From: Negativibacillus massiliensis
Lineage (GTDB): Bacteria; Bacillota; Clostridia; Oscillospirales; Ruminococcaceae
Length of the DNA: 64,000 nucleotides
Reading direction: 5' to 3'
Assembly (NCBI RefSeq): GCF_900148495.1
Contig: NZ_FTRU01000008.1
Span: 558,001 to 622,000, forward strand
The notes beneath the pieces are model-generated. The model saw nothing but the letters and a program-made list of their open reading frames with translations. It had not been told where the DNA came from and did not search any database. Positions 7,327-15,822 of this stretch are shown in pieces (the first letter of the stretch is position 1; each line of letters starts with the position of its first letter). The translations under genes and the position numbers were made by a program.

Positions 7327-9279
7327 TTAGCGCAGTTTGGAACCGTTTGGAATGCTGTCGTCTACAAAGAGAACCTTTACAGTCTTGTCGTCAACGTCAG
7401 TAGCAAGAATCATGCCGCAGGATTCCTCACCGCAAAGTTTTGCAGGTTTGAGGTTTGCGACAACAACGACCTTCTTGCCGATCAGGTCTTCTGGTTTGTA
7501 CCATGGAGCAATACCGGAAACAACCTGTCTGCCGCCCTCAAAACCGTCGTCCAGCTGGAGTTTCAGCAGTTTCTTTGCACGTTTGATTGGCTCACATTCT
7601 TTGATCTGAGCAACACGCAGGTCAACTTTGCCGAAGTGTTCGATGTCGATGAGTTCTGCAACGCCTTCATATTTTGGAAGCTGTGGATGAGCAGCAGCCT
7701 GTGCAGCAGCCAGTTCTTCCAGCTCTTTCTGCATATCGATACGAGGGAAGAGGGTTGCACCTTTGTGTACGGTTACGTTCTTTGGCAGAACACCGAATTT
7801 AGCAGCGTTTTCGTAAGAAACATCCTCAGCGGTTGCACCAATCTGTTCTGCAATCTTAGCAGCGCTTTCCGGCATGAATGGAGAGAGCAGAGAAGCGGAT
7901 ACACGCAGGGATTCGAGCAGGTTGTACAGAACAGTAGCCAGTCTTGCTTTCTTGGTTTCATCTTTGCCCAGAGCCCATGGAGCGGTCTCGTCGATATATT
8001 TGTTGGTGCGGGAGATTACTTTGAATACCTCAGCCAGACCATTCTGGAATGCGTATTTTTCCATCTGTGCGTCATATTTTTCGCGCAGGGAGGAAATCAT
8101 GGAGATCAGCTCATCATCAAGCGGATCTGCTTCGCGTTCTTCCGGCAGAGTACCGCCGAAGTATTTTTCTACCATCGAAACAGAACGGGACAGCAGGTTG
8201 CCCAAGTCGTTTGCAAGGTCGATGTTGATGCGGTTGATGAGTGCTTCGTTGGAGAAGTTGCCGTCCGAGCCGAATGGGAACTCGCGCAGCAGGAAGTAAC
8301 GCAGTGCGTCTACGCCGTAGCGTTCTGCCAGAACGTATGGGTCAACCACGTTGCCCTTGGATTTGCTCATCTTGCCGCCGTCCAGAAGCAGCCAGCCATG
8401 ACCGTAAACCTTCTTTGGCAGAGGCAGATCCAGTGCCATCAGGATAGCAGGCCAGATGATGGAATGGAAACGAACGATCTCTTTACCAACGAAGTGTACG
8501 TCAGCCGGCCAGTATTTTTCGAAATCATGATATTTATCGTTCTCGTAGCCCAGTGCATTGATATAGTTGGAAAGTGCGTCAATCCATACATAAACAACAT
8601 GTCCTGGATCAAAGTCAACCGGAACGCCCCAGCTGAAGGAGGTACGGGAAACGCACAGATCCTCAAGTCCTGGTTTAATAAAGTTGTTTACCATCTCGTT
8701 GACACGGCTGCGTGGCTCGAGAAAGTCGGTGTTTTCCAGAAGATCTTGAATGCGGTCTGCATATTTGGAAAGACGGAAGAAGTATGCTTCCTCCTCAGCA
8801 TCAACAACAGGACGTCCGCAGTCTGGGCACTTGCCGTCTACCAGCTGGGTCTCGGTCCAGAAGGATTCGCATGGTTTGCAGTATTTGCCGACATATTTGC
8901 CCTTATAGATGTCGCCTTTTTCGTACAGCTTCTTGAAGATTTTCTGTACCGAATGTTCATGGTAATCGTCGGTGGTACGGATGAATCGATCGTTGGAAAT
9001 GTTCATCAGTTTCCACAGATCCAGTACGCCGCGTTCGCCTTCTACAATATTATCTACAAACTGTTTTGGAGTAACGCCAGCCTCTTTTGCCTTGTCCTCG
9101 ATCTTCTGACCATGTTCATCGGTACCGGTCAGGAACAGAACATCGTAGCCCTGCAGACGTTTGTAGCGAGCCATGGTGTCGGTTGCTACGGTGCAGTAGG
9201 TGTGACCGATGTGCAGTTTATCGGATGGATAATAAATTGGCGTGGTGATATAAAATGTCTTTTTGTCGTTTGTTTCCAT
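7327..9279 (-). CDS. metG: Methionyl-tRNA synthetase with C-terminal tRNA-binding domain
   Basis: Cytoplasmic class I synthetase charging tRNA-Met, 650 residues. The catalytic HIGH motif is in DKLHIGHTYC and the KMSKS loop in GGKMSKSKGN. The zinc knuckle is CKPCESFW with CPDCGRP. The anticodon-binding helical domain follows, then a C-terminal OB-fold of the Trbp111/EMAP type (from about GKVDLRVAQIKECEP to the end), giving the long bacterial form of the enzyme. The ATG at 9279 follows GGAGGAG at about ten bases; the in-frame ATG at 9315 is less suitable. A promoter lies 70 bases upstream and no T-box is apparent. Confidence 0.97.
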   Translation of the reverse strand: METNDKKTFYITTPIYYPSDKLHIGHTYCTVATDTMARYKRLQGYDVLFLTGTDEHGQKIEDKAKEAGVTPKQFVDNIVEGERGVLDLWKLMNISNDRFIRTTDDYHEHSVQKIFKKLYEKGDIYKGKYVGKYCKPCESFWTETQLVDGKCPDCGRPVVDAEEEAYFFRLSKYADRIQDLLENTDFLEPRSRVNEMVNNFIKPGLEDLCVSRTSFSWGVPVDFDPGHVVYVWIDALSNYINALGYENDKYHDFEKYWPADVHFVGKEIVRFHSIIWPAILMALDLPLPKKVYGHGWLLLDGGKMSKSKGNVVDPYVLAERYGVDALRYFLLREFPFGSDGNFSNEALINRINIDLANDLGNLLSRSVSMVEKYFGGTLPEEREADPLDDELISMISSLREKYDAQMEKYAFQNGLAEVFKVISRTNKYIDETAPWALGKDETKKARLATVLYNLLESLRVSASLLSPFMPESAAKIAEQIGATAEDVSYENAAKFGVLPKNVTVHKGATLFPRIDMQKELEELAAAQAAAHPQLPKYEGVAELIDIEHFGKVDLRVAQIKECEPIKRAKKLLKLQLDDGFEGGRQVVSGIAPWYKPEDLIGKKVVVVANLKPAKLCGEESCGMILATDVDDKTVKVLFVDDSIPNGSKLR

Positions 9280-9348
9280 GTGGTTTTGCTCCTCCTGTTT
9301 TATGGAATACCGCAATGGCAGAATTAATGATAAAAAATATACGATAAA

Positions 9349-9377
9349 ATTATAGCACCCTTTTTGTGCAAACTCAA
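9349..9377 (-). promoter_or_regulatory. Promoter of metG
   Basis: On the minus strand: TTGAGT, 17 bases, TATAAT. It is the only good sigma-A match in the 135-base gap upstream of metG. Confidence 0.65.
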
Positions 9378-9414
9378 TGCCTTGTGTTTAATTCCTTGCA
9401 CAAATTGCGGTCTA

Positions 9415-9810
9415 TTAGCTAAACCGCTGCGTTCCAAGCTGGATTCCATAGAGGCGAGCATTGCCGCTTTCTACTTTGGCAAGTTCCGATTCATGAATGG
9501 AGAGGAACAATTCATCTCCCGGCTGCAGGTCGGAAAGGGAAAGATAAGTCTCTTCGCTGGTATCGTAGTTTACGTACAGAATATATCCACGTTCTGTAAG
9601 CTCAGAGCAGTCGAGAGTGCAGTCCTGCCCAAATGTTTTGCCTTCTTCCCTCAAGTCACGTACACGGATGGTCTGTTTTTCCGCATCGACCTCGAGCAGC
9701 TCAACATCGAATCCGGTGCAGAGAACACTCTCTTTTTGGCATGCGCAGCAGAAAAGAACGAGCATTAAGGCAAGTAGGACAGGTGTTAAGATGGAAAATA
9801 TTCTTTTCAC
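9415..9810 (-). CDS. Small predicted lipoprotein, paralogue of the next gene
   Basis: A 131-residue exported protein: a hydrophobic signal (FSILTPVLLALMLVLF) leading into a cysteine-rich lipobox-like CCACQKES, then a small domain with alternating strands. It is closely similar to the adjacent gene product: both contain EVDAEKQTIRVRDL-like and LSLSDLQPGDE-like segments and end IQLGTQR-x-S. The two genes are 43 bases apart and must be a tandem duplication. The small domain may be an OB-like beta structure, but I do not recognise the family and assign no function. Confidence 0.75.
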   Translation of the reverse strand: MKRIFSILTPVLLALMLVLFCCACQKESVLCTGFDVELLEVDAEKQTIRVRDLREEGKTFGQDCTLDCSELTERGYILYVNYDTSEETYLSLSDLQPGDELFLSIHESELAKVESGNARLYGIQLGTQRFS

Positions 9811-9853
9811 AGAGATTCCCCCTTGATTATAAATGAAAGTATGATGTAGTAAG

Positions 9854-10252
9854 TTAACTTAGTCGCTGTGTGCCAAGCTGGATTTCATAGAGTTTGGCAA
9901 TGCTGCCACTTTCTGCTTTGGAAAGCTCAGAGTCATAAATCCACAAAATCACATCATCCCCCGGCTGCAGGTCAGAAAGGGAAAGCTGGGTAACATCGCC
10001 GGTTCCGTACTTTACATAGATGATCAGGTCTTCTTTTTCGGCTTCGGAGCAATCGAAGGTACACTCTTCCAGGAGCAATTGACCGCTTCTATCAAGATTA
10101 CGCACCCGGATTGTCTTATTCTCCACGTTGACTTCCAGTATTTCGGCATTGAGTCCTGCATGAAGGACATCCTCCTTTTTGCATCCGCAACAGAAGAGAG
10201 CGAGTATCACAGCAAGCAGGAGGGGTATTATTATGTGTAACACTTTTCTCAT
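9854..10252 (-). CDS. Small predicted lipoprotein, tandem paralogue
   Basis: A 132-residue homologue of the downstream gene with the signal HIIIPLLLAVILALF and lipobox-like CCGCKKED. The body ends with SLSDLQPGDD and IQLGTQRLS, nearly identical to its partner. The ATG at 10252 has AAAGGAG at eight bases, so the longer frame reaching 10327 is rejected. That ribosome binding site lies inside the end of the upstream cdd1-like gene, so the two are probably translationally linked. Function unknown. Confidence 0.75.
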   Translation of the reverse strand: MRKVLHIIIPLLLAVILALFCCGCKKEDVLHAGLNAEILEVNVENKTIRVRNLDRSGQLLLEECTFDCSEAEKEDLIIYVKYGTGDVTQLSLSDLQPGDDVILWIYDSELSKAESGSIAKLYEIQLGTQRLS

Positions 10253-10257
10253 AGCAA

Positions 10258-10548
10258 CTACTCCTTTGGGTCGAAAATCTGTGGTGTTGGAAGGTAAATA
10301 TGATCCTTCCAATACCACCATTTGCATTTTTGGGGATCATGAGTATCGTGATCGGCATAGTAGACAGCACATCGAAAAACATATAACTGACAGCGGTCTT
10401 CAGTATATCCCTTGAACTGGCAATCTTTTTGGTATAGCTGTTCAGGGTCTTGACCACGCAGCGCTTCGACACAGTCGATGCCAATGTTAATCAGGTCCTG
10501 ACGAATATTTTTACCGATTCCTGGGATGCAGAGCAGATCAGTTTTCAT
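10258..10548 (-). CDS. Cdd1 family helix-hairpin-helix protein
   Basis: A 96-residue protein of the Cdd1 (pathogenicity locus) family, named after a gene flanking the C. difficile toxin locus. The N-terminus LLCIPGIGKNIRQDLINIG is a helix-hairpin-helix with the GIGK turn, usually a DNA-backbone contact. The middle contains the cysteines DCQFKGYTEDRCQLYVFRCA, and KWWYWKD is the hallmark near the C-terminus. Members are widespread in clostridia and their role is not settled. It is the first gene of a short unit with the two lipoproteins. The family call is from memory of the sequence. Confidence 0.8.
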   Translation of the reverse strand: MKTDLLCIPGIGKNIRQDLINIGIDCVEALRGQDPEQLYQKDCQFKGYTEDRCQLYVFRCAVYYADHDTHDPQKCKWWYWKDHIYLPTPQIFDPKE

Positions 10549-10688
10549 AAAATCCCTCCTGACTTTTTCTTCATTGTATCATGGAATATTAGAAAAATCA
10601 GCCATTATATAGGGGAGAAACACAATTTTTTACAAAGTGCATAAGATATAAGGAAACCTTTTTACGATTACAGAAAGGAGCAGATAAT

Positions 10689-10901
10689 ATGGATTTAAAG
10701 AATTATAATATCACCGTCGGAGAGGTGCTCAAAAATCCGCAGGCAAAAGCAATGCTGCAAAAGGAGCTGCCGATGATTATGCGTCACCCGATGCTTCCGA
10801 TGGCAAACGCAATTCCGCTTCGGGATATCATCAATAACGCAGGTGGTTATGTTTCCCCCAGAAAGATGCAGTCCATTTTGGAAAAACTCTCGAAAATTTA
10901 A
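10689..10901 (+). CDS. Conserved-looking small protein of unknown function
   Basis: A 70-residue soluble protein with no signal or membrane segment. It starts at an ATG with GAAAGGAG upstream. It contains the segments NITVGEVLKNPQAKAML and PLRDIINNAGGYVSPRKMQ and is rich in methionine in the centre (PMIMRHPMLPM). The clean ribosome binding site and codon use support a real gene. I do not recognise the family. Confidence 0.65.
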   Translation: MDLKNYNITVGEVLKNPQAKAMLQKELPMIMRHPMLPMANAIPLRDIINNAGGYVSPRKMQSILEKLSKI

Positions 10902-11002
10902 GAGAAAAAGAAGAATTTTAAGAAAAACTGAGAAACGTCTCTTTTAAAATGAACAAAAATGTTGTAAAATAGAAAAAACAACGACAATGAGGTGGAAAAG
11001 GA

Positions 11003-11602
11003 ATGGCCTTTAACGCTTTTGTGGGAGGAATCCAGCCGGGAGGCTTAACCAACGATTTTGAAGTAAAGATTTTAATTTGCTTTTTGCTGGACAGCTTGAA
11101 GAAAAATTCCCCCGGGGCAGCTCTTTCAGATGGGGAGCAGCCGGGACTGTCTTTTGATGAGCTCAACGAAATCTTTCAGGAAACCGGACTGGTCAACTAT
11201 TTTGAGTTTGCCGAGTCGATGAGCGAACTGGAAAAGACTGAACATATCCGTCGGCAGATGACACCGGACGGAGAAAAGGAAATTTTTGTGATTACCGAAG
11301 TCGGTTCCATCACCGCCCAGACCTTCCAGAAAACCCTGCCTTTGACGGTAAGGGAAAAGACTCTGGAAACTGCACGTCACCTCACCGAGGTGCAAAAGTG
11401 TATGGACGAGGTGGATGTGAACTATCACCCTGTTTCGGACGGCTACATCCTGCAATTGACCATCCGGGATATCGGCTCAGACCTGATGAACTTAAATGTG
11501 TTTTTACCCACCGAAGAGGAGTGCATTCTGGTAAAGGAACATATTCAGAATGACCCTGCTGAGGTTTATTCCCGCATCCTTACCGCCCTGATTGAAAAAT
11601 AA
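11003..11602 (+). CDS. DUF4364 family protein
   Basis: A 199-residue protein of the DUF4364 family common in clostridia, beginning with the N-terminal segment GGLTNDFEVKILICFLL. The first half resembles a winged helix (YFEFAESMSELEKTEHI then ITEVGSITAQTF), and the second half is a mixed domain. DUF4364 proteins are often thought to be PadR- or MarR-like DNA-binding proteins, though this is not established. It begins with ATG 11003 after AGGTGGAAAAGGA and is followed by its own terminator. Confidence 0.75.
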   Translation: MAFNAFVGGIQPGGLTNDFEVKILICFLLDSLKKNSPGAALSDGEQPGLSFDELNEIFQETGLVNYFEFAESMSELEKTEHIRRQMTPDGEKEIFVITEVGSITAQTFQKTLPLTVREKTLETARHLTEVQKCMDEVDVNYHPVSDGYILQLTIRDIGSDLMNLNVFLPTEEECILVKEHIQNDPAEVYSRILTALIEK

Positions 11603-11610
11603 AAAGATTA

Positions 11611-11648
11611 TGACAGACAGTTTTGCAAGACTGCCTGTCATTTTTTTT
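11611..11648 (+). terminator. Terminator after the DUF4364 gene
   Basis: TGACAGaCAG pairs with CTGcCTGTCA across a ten-base loop and is followed by eight U residues. Confidence 0.9.
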
Positions 11649-11787
11649 GCCCCAAAAACATATCCTTAGGACAGGTCAGAATCGAAAGCGGAATTTTAAA
11701 TTGTAAAGAAGGTTTTGCTTTGTTTTGGTTAAAGCAGCAAAACATTCTTTCATGAAACCGCAAAAAAGAAAGGATGGGGTTTTCAAG

Positions 11788-14568
11788 ATGACACAATATC
11801 CGGGGCTTACACAAAGACAGGCCCAGCAAAACCGTGTGGACTATGGGGACAATCTTCTGGAAAACAGCCGGAAGAAAAATCCAATCAAAATCTTTCTGTC
11901 CCAGTTTCGGGATCTGATGACGCTGATTTTGCTGTGCTCGACCGGAATCTCTCTGATGATGGGGGAAAAGGTGGAGGCAGTCACCATCATCGCAATTGTA
12001 ATGTTAAACGCACTTCTGGGATTTTTTCAGGAATATCGCACCGAACGTTCGCTTGAAAAATTAAATGAACTGGCAGCTCCCACAGCCAGTGTCATCCGTG
12101 ACGGAAAAGAGCAGACGATTCCGGCGCGGGAAGTGACTATCGGAGATCTGGTACTGCTCAAAACAGGGGATCGTGTACCGGCAGACTGTCGTATCGTCGA
12201 GAACAGTGCGCTGATGGTGGATGAATCGTTGCTGACGGGAGAATCGGTCCCGGTGGAAAAAGCATATACCGACTACCGCACCAACGATACCTCCGATCAG
12301 GTCTGTGCATTTATGGGGACAATCGTTACTCGAGGACACGGCAAGGCGATTGTCCATGCCATTGGTGAAGATACCCGCATGGGACAGATTGCGGTAATGC
12401 TTGATTCCATCGAGGAGGAGCAGACACCGCTCCAGCAGAAGCTTGACCAGCTGGGTAAGATGATCGCGGCAGGCTGTTTACTGATCTGTGCAGTGGTAGC
12501 GGGGGTCGGAATCCTTCGCGGGGAGCCGGTACTGGATATGCTCATCACCGGAATTTCCCTTGCAGTTGCAGCAATTCCTGAGGGCTTGCCTGCCATTGTC
12601 ACCATCGCTCTGGCGTTGTCGGTCAACCGCATGGTGAAGAAAAATGCAGTCATTCGACGGCTGCACGCAGTGGAGACACTGGGATGCGCCAACGTGATCT
12701 GCTCGGATAAGACCGGAACTCTTACCGAAAACCGCATGACCGTCAAGAAGCTCTGCTGTGCAGGGCAGCAGTTTACAGTAACTGGAAACGGGTTGGAAAG
12801 CGGGAAAATTGAGCAAAACAGCAGACAAATCCGTATTGAAGAAAACCCTGATTTAAAAAGAAGCCTTGAAATTGCGGTTGTATGCAATAACGCAAGGATA
12901 GAAGGTGGCGCAAACCGTAGGGGAAAGGGACTGTTTTCCAAAAGCTATGCAGTAAACGGGGAACCCACCGAAGCGGCTCTTGCTGTACTGGGGGCAAAAG
13001 GCGGTGTTGAATTTTCGTCGAGCGGTATTACGGTGCTCAAAGAAATACCGTTTGATTCACAGCGGAAGATGATGTCGGTTGTTGTGAAAAACAAAAATGG
13101 GGAAATGTTTCTGTTTACCAAAGGTGCACCGGACATTTTATTGCAGCGGTGCGCGTTCTGCCAGAAGAATGGCGAGGTATCGGTCATGAGTCCGATGCAG
13201 AAACAGAAGATCTTAAGTGAAAATGAAGCAATGGCAAAGGATGCTATGCGTGTACTGGCACTGTGCTGGCGCAGGGCAAACTCAACATCCGACTGTGCTG
13301 AACAAAATTTAGTGTTCTGCGGTCTGTGCGGAATGATCGACCCGCCGAGAAAGGAAGCTTTTGACGCGGTGGAAAAATGCAGGACAGCGCAGATTCGGCC
13401 GGTGATGATTACCGGAGATAGCAGGGAGACCGCCTGTGCTATTGCATCGCAGCTAAAAATCCTGCGTCCGGGCGGCGAAGTATTGACCGGTGCAGAGATA
13501 GAACGGATGGACGACGAAAGCTTTTTGCAGAAGCTGCCCAAAGTCAGCGTGTTTGCAAGGGTGACACCAGCGCACAAGCTGCGCATTGTCAAAGGGCTCA
13601 AATCGCAGGGAAACATCGTGGCAATGACCGGAGACGGAGTCAATGACGCGCCAGCGGTCAAGGAGGCAAACATCGGTGTTTCGATGGGAAAAAACGGAAC
13701 CGATGTCACCAAGGAGGCAAGCGCAGTCATCCTGATGGACGATAATTTTGCTACTTTGGTTTCCGCTATTGAAGAAGGAAGAGTGATCTACCGGAATATC
13801 CGAAAGTTTATCCGATATCTGCTTTCCTGCAACATCGGTGAGGTAGTCACCATGTTCCTTGCAATGCTGATGGGAATGCCTGTTCCGCTCCTGCCGATTC
13901 AGATTTTGCTGATCAATCTGGTGACTGATGGTTTGCCGGCGATCGCTCTGGGATTGGACCCACCGGATAGTGATGTCATGAATCAGAAGCCAAGAAAGAG
14001 CACCGATTCCATCTTTTCTGGAGGTCTGCTCAGCGTGATCTTGTTCCGGGGAATGCTGATTGGACTGACGACCATTGCAGCCTTTTCTCTGCTGCTGACC
14101 AGTCCTGCAATTCCTGAAGCAATTCGCTTGGAGACTGCCCGAACCGGCGCGTTGGTTACTTTGATCTTAACCCAGCTGATTCATGTGTTTGAATGTAAGT
14201 CGGAGAACAAGACGCTGTTTAGCATTCCATTTTTCAATAACTGGAAACTGATTGCTGCAGTGTGCACCTCCCTGATGGTGATGGGATTTGCAGTATGGCA
14301 CCCGATGGGCAGGATGATTTTTGAGACAACTGCTTTGAATACAGAGCAGATGAAGCTTATCGGTGTGCTGCTGATGATAGCTCCTCTGCTGTGGTCGGTG
14401 GTCAGCGGAATGATGTTTTCCAAAAGAAAAGAAGAGGTCATTAACAGCCAAAGCAATGCTTCCAAAAGCAAGCCCAAAAGAAAAGAAGAGGTCATTAACA
14501 GCCAAAGCAATGCTTCCAAAAGCAAGCCCAAAAGCAGGCAGAAACAGGCCGTTTCCAGGTCAATTTGA
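11788..14568 (+). CDS. P2A-type Ca2+-transporting P-type ATPase with duplicated basic tail
   Basis: A 926-residue cation pump of the SERCA/PMR1-like group, expected to export Ca2+ (possibly Mn2+). Motifs in order: actuator LLTGESVPVEK, M4 ion site AAIPEGLPAIV, phosphorylation motif SDKTGTLT with D307, the nucleotide-site FTKGAPD, hinge TGDGVNDAP, and the M6 ion site INLVTDGLPAIALG. The ATG at 11788 was chosen because the family N-terminus starts just after it (GLTQRQAQQNRVDYGDN) and an AAAGGATGGGG box precedes it. The last 50 residues form a Lys/Ser-rich tail containing two perfect copies of an 18-residue unit. The tail is unusual and could be a recent expansion. A second pump of this type lies at 53-55.7 kb. 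Confidence 0.93.
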   Translation: MTQYPGLTQRQAQQNRVDYGDNLLENSRKKNPIKIFLSQFRDLMTLILLCSTGISLMMGEKVEAVTIIAIVMLNALLGFFQEYRTERSLEKLNELAAPTASVIRDGKEQTIPAREVTIGDLVLLKTGDRVPADCRIVENSALMVDESLLTGESVPVEKAYTDYRTNDTSDQVCAFMGTIVTRGHGKAIVHAIGEDTRMGQIAVMLDSIEEEQTPLQQKLDQLGKMIAAGCLLICAVVAGVGILRGEPVLDMLITGISLAVAAIPEGLPAIVTIALALSVNRMVKKNAVIRRLHAVETLGCANVICSDKTGTLTENRMTVKKLCCAGQQFTVTGNGLESGKIEQNSRQIRIEENPDLKRSLEIAVVCNNARIEGGANRRGKGLFSKSYAVNGEPTEAALAVLGAKGGVEFSSSGITVLKEIPFDSQRKMMSVVVKNKNGEMFLFTKGAPDILLQRCAFCQKNGEVSVMSPMQKQKILSENEAMAKDAMRVLALCWRRANSTSDCAEQNLVFCGLCGMIDPPRKEAFDAVEKCRTAQIRPVMITGDSRETACAIASQLKILRPGGEVLTGAEIERMDDESFLQKLPKVSVFARVTPAHKLRIVKGLKSQGNIVAMTGDGVNDAPAVKEANIGVSMGKNGTDVTKEASAVILMDDNFATLVSAIEEGRVIYRNIRKFIRYLLSCNIGEVVTMFLAMLMGMPVPLLPIQILLINLVTDGLPAIALGLDPPDSDVMNQKPRKSTDSIFSGGLLSVILFRGMLIGLTTIAAFSLLLTSPAIPEAIRLETARTGALVTLILTQLIHVFECKSENKTLFSIPFFNNWKLIAAVCTSLMVMGFAVWHPMGRMIFETTALNTEQMKLIGVLLMIAPLLWSVVSGMMFSKRKEEVINSQSNASKSKPKRKEEVINSQSNASKSKPKSRQKQAVSRSI
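14420..14534 (+). repeat. Perfect 54-bp tandem duplication inside the Ca2+-ATPase gene
   Basis: Bases 14420-14473 and 14474-14527 are identical and are followed by the first seven bases of a third copy. The unit is 18 codons, so the frame is kept, and it encodes KRKEEVINSQSNASKSKP twice. Confidence 0.95.
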
Positions 14569-14593
14569 TTTTACTGGAAAAATATGATATAAT
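14565..14593 (+). promoter_or_regulatory. Promoter of the 14668 gene, with a leader that can cover its ribosome binding site
   Basis: TTGATT, 17 bases, TATAAT with a TG extension, overlapping the stop codon of the ATPase gene. In the transcript CCACCT at 14598-14603 is perfectly complementary to the AGGTGG ribosome binding site at 14654-14659. Confidence 0.6.
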
Positions 14594-14667
14594 AAAACCA
14601 CCTCAAACCTGATAAAAAGGAAGAAATTCTCTTTTTCTGAGGGAAATTTACTTAGGTGGCGATAACT

Positions 14668-15099
14668 TTGTATAAAAAAATTCTGTACTATATGATGCTT
14701 GCCGGTTCGGTGACCAGAGTGGTTTCTTCCATGCTGCTTGCGTTTCTGGGAAAGATTCATCTTCCAGCTCTGCTGGTAATCCTTTCGCTTGCAATTGCGG
14801 CAATCGGAATCGCATTGGTTGCAAAAAGCTTTTGGAGTCAAATCCGTCTGCCGGAACTGGTAACCTATCATGTTGCTGCAGATCTCGGAGCAGCCATTTC
14901 CTTCATTGTGCTTCATTTCTATATGGTTGATATTTCTTTGATTGAAACCTTGATTACCGGTTCGGTTTTGTCGATTTTGGCAAGTGTGATTGTACTGTTT
15001 TTGACCTTCCGCAAAAAGAGATATGTTACCATTCGTCAGCAGAAACAGCTTGCGTTGGAACAGCGTCCAACGCTGACAGTAAAAGAAGCTGTAAAATAA
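14668..15099 (+). CDS. Small membrane protein of unknown function
   Basis: A 143-residue protein with four probable membrane helices (around YYMMLAGSVTRVVSSMLLAF, LPALLVILSLAIAAIGIALV, LGAAISFIVLHFYMV and LITGSVLSILASVIVLFLTF) and a basic C-terminus. I chose the TTG at 14668 because AGGTGG lies eight bases upstream; the GTG at 14656 lies inside that box. The gene has its own promoter and is 21 bases from the LUD gene that follows, so the two are probably cotranscribed. No family is recognised. Confidence 0.65.
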   Translation: MYKKILYYMMLAGSVTRVVSSMLLAFLGKIHLPALLVILSLAIAAIGIALVAKSFWSQIRLPELVTYHVAADLGAAISFIVLHFYMVDISLIETLITGSVLSILASVIVLFLTFRKKRYVTIRQQKQLALEQRPTLTVKEAVK

Positions 15100-15120
15100 A
15101 AGGAAATGGGGAATTAGAAA

Positions 15121-15762
15121 ATGGATGAGAACAAACGCTTCGTTATTGAAAAAAGAATTGCCAAAACAATGGCAAATCTGGAAAAAAACAACATGCAGCC
15201 GTTTTATGCAAAGACAAAAGAAGACGCGCTGAAAATTGTGGAAAGTCTGATCCCGACCGGTCAGGTTGTTGCATGCGGTGGTTCGGTTACACTGGCAGAG
15301 TGCGGCATCATGGATCTGCTGCGCAGCGGTCGTTATGATTTTCTGGATCGCGCAAAGCCGGGACTTACCCCACAGGAATCCAAGGATATTCTGCGTAAGG
15401 CATTTTTTGCAGACACCTATCTGCTCAGCGCTAATGCTATCACTGAAAATGGTGAGCTTTACAATGTGGACGGAAATTCCAACCGCGTAGCTGCTTTGGT
15501 CTATGGACCGGACAGTGTTATCGTGGTAGCGGGATATAATAAAATTGTTCCGGATATCGATGCTGCGGTACAGAGAGTGAAAAAGGTGGCAGCGCCGATC
15601 AATGCAGTTCGTCTGCACTGTGAGACCCCATGTGCAAAAGTCGGTGAATGCATGAACTGTCACAGCGAAGGCAGAATTTGCTGCAACTATGTTGTCAGTG
15701 CTCAGCAGCGCCACAAAAACAGAATTAAAGTAGTTCTGGTAGGCGAAGAGCTCGGTTTCTAA
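15121..15762 (+). CDS. LUD domain protein (LutC/YkgG-like, DUF162)
   Basis: A 213-residue LUD-domain protein. Related proteins take part in lactate utilisation with LutA and LutB, but stand-alone members like this are frequent in clostridia and their substrate is unknown. The core motifs are VACGGSVTLAECGI, DRAKPGLTPQESKD, and the segment TYLLSANAITENGELYNVDG that is typical of the family. The C-terminus has a cysteine cluster (CETPCAKVGECMNCHSEGR) that could bind an Fe-S cluster or zinc. No lutA or lutB lies nearby. It is likely cotranscribed with the membrane protein before it. Confidence 0.85.
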   Translation: MDENKRFVIEKRIAKTMANLEKNNMQPFYAKTKEDALKIVESLIPTGQVVACGGSVTLAECGIMDLLRSGRYDFLDRAKPGLTPQESKDILRKAFFADTYLLSANAITENGELYNVDGNSNRVAALVYGPDSVIVVAGYNKIVPDIDAAVQRVKKVAAPINAVRLHCETPCAKVGECMNCHSEGRICCNYVVSAQQRHKNRIKVVLVGEELGF

Positions 15763-15787
15763 AGATAACAAAATAGAAAGAAAACAT

Positions 15788-15819
15788 AAAAAAGCTTCCT
15801 GTTTTCAGGAAGCTTTTTT
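15788..15819. terminator. Bidirectional terminator between convergent genes
   Basis: AAAAAAGCTTCCTG and CAGGAAGCTTTTTT form a perfect stem around TTTT. It ends both the LUD gene and, on the other strand, the permease gene that stops at 15823. Confidence 0.92.
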
Positions 15820-15822
15820 GCT

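Noticed and set aside
7315-9327. A 670-codon open frame on the plus strand opposite metG
   Set aside because: It is an antisense shadow. metG has all synthetase motifs, the antisense product is Cys/Phe-rich with no domains and has no ribosome site.
9280-9414. T-box or SAM riboswitch before metG
   Set aside because: The gap is 135 bases, has a promoter but no specifier-type stem or antiterminator/terminator pair.
14420-14534. CRISPR-like repeat
   Set aside because: The repeats are directly adjacent with no spacers and are translated in frame, so it is a tandem duplication.
14560-15771. A 403-codon minus-strand frame across the 14668 and LUD genes
   Set aside because: The plus-strand LUD gene is a recognised family with good start signals. 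The antisense product has odd composition and spans two genes and their gap.
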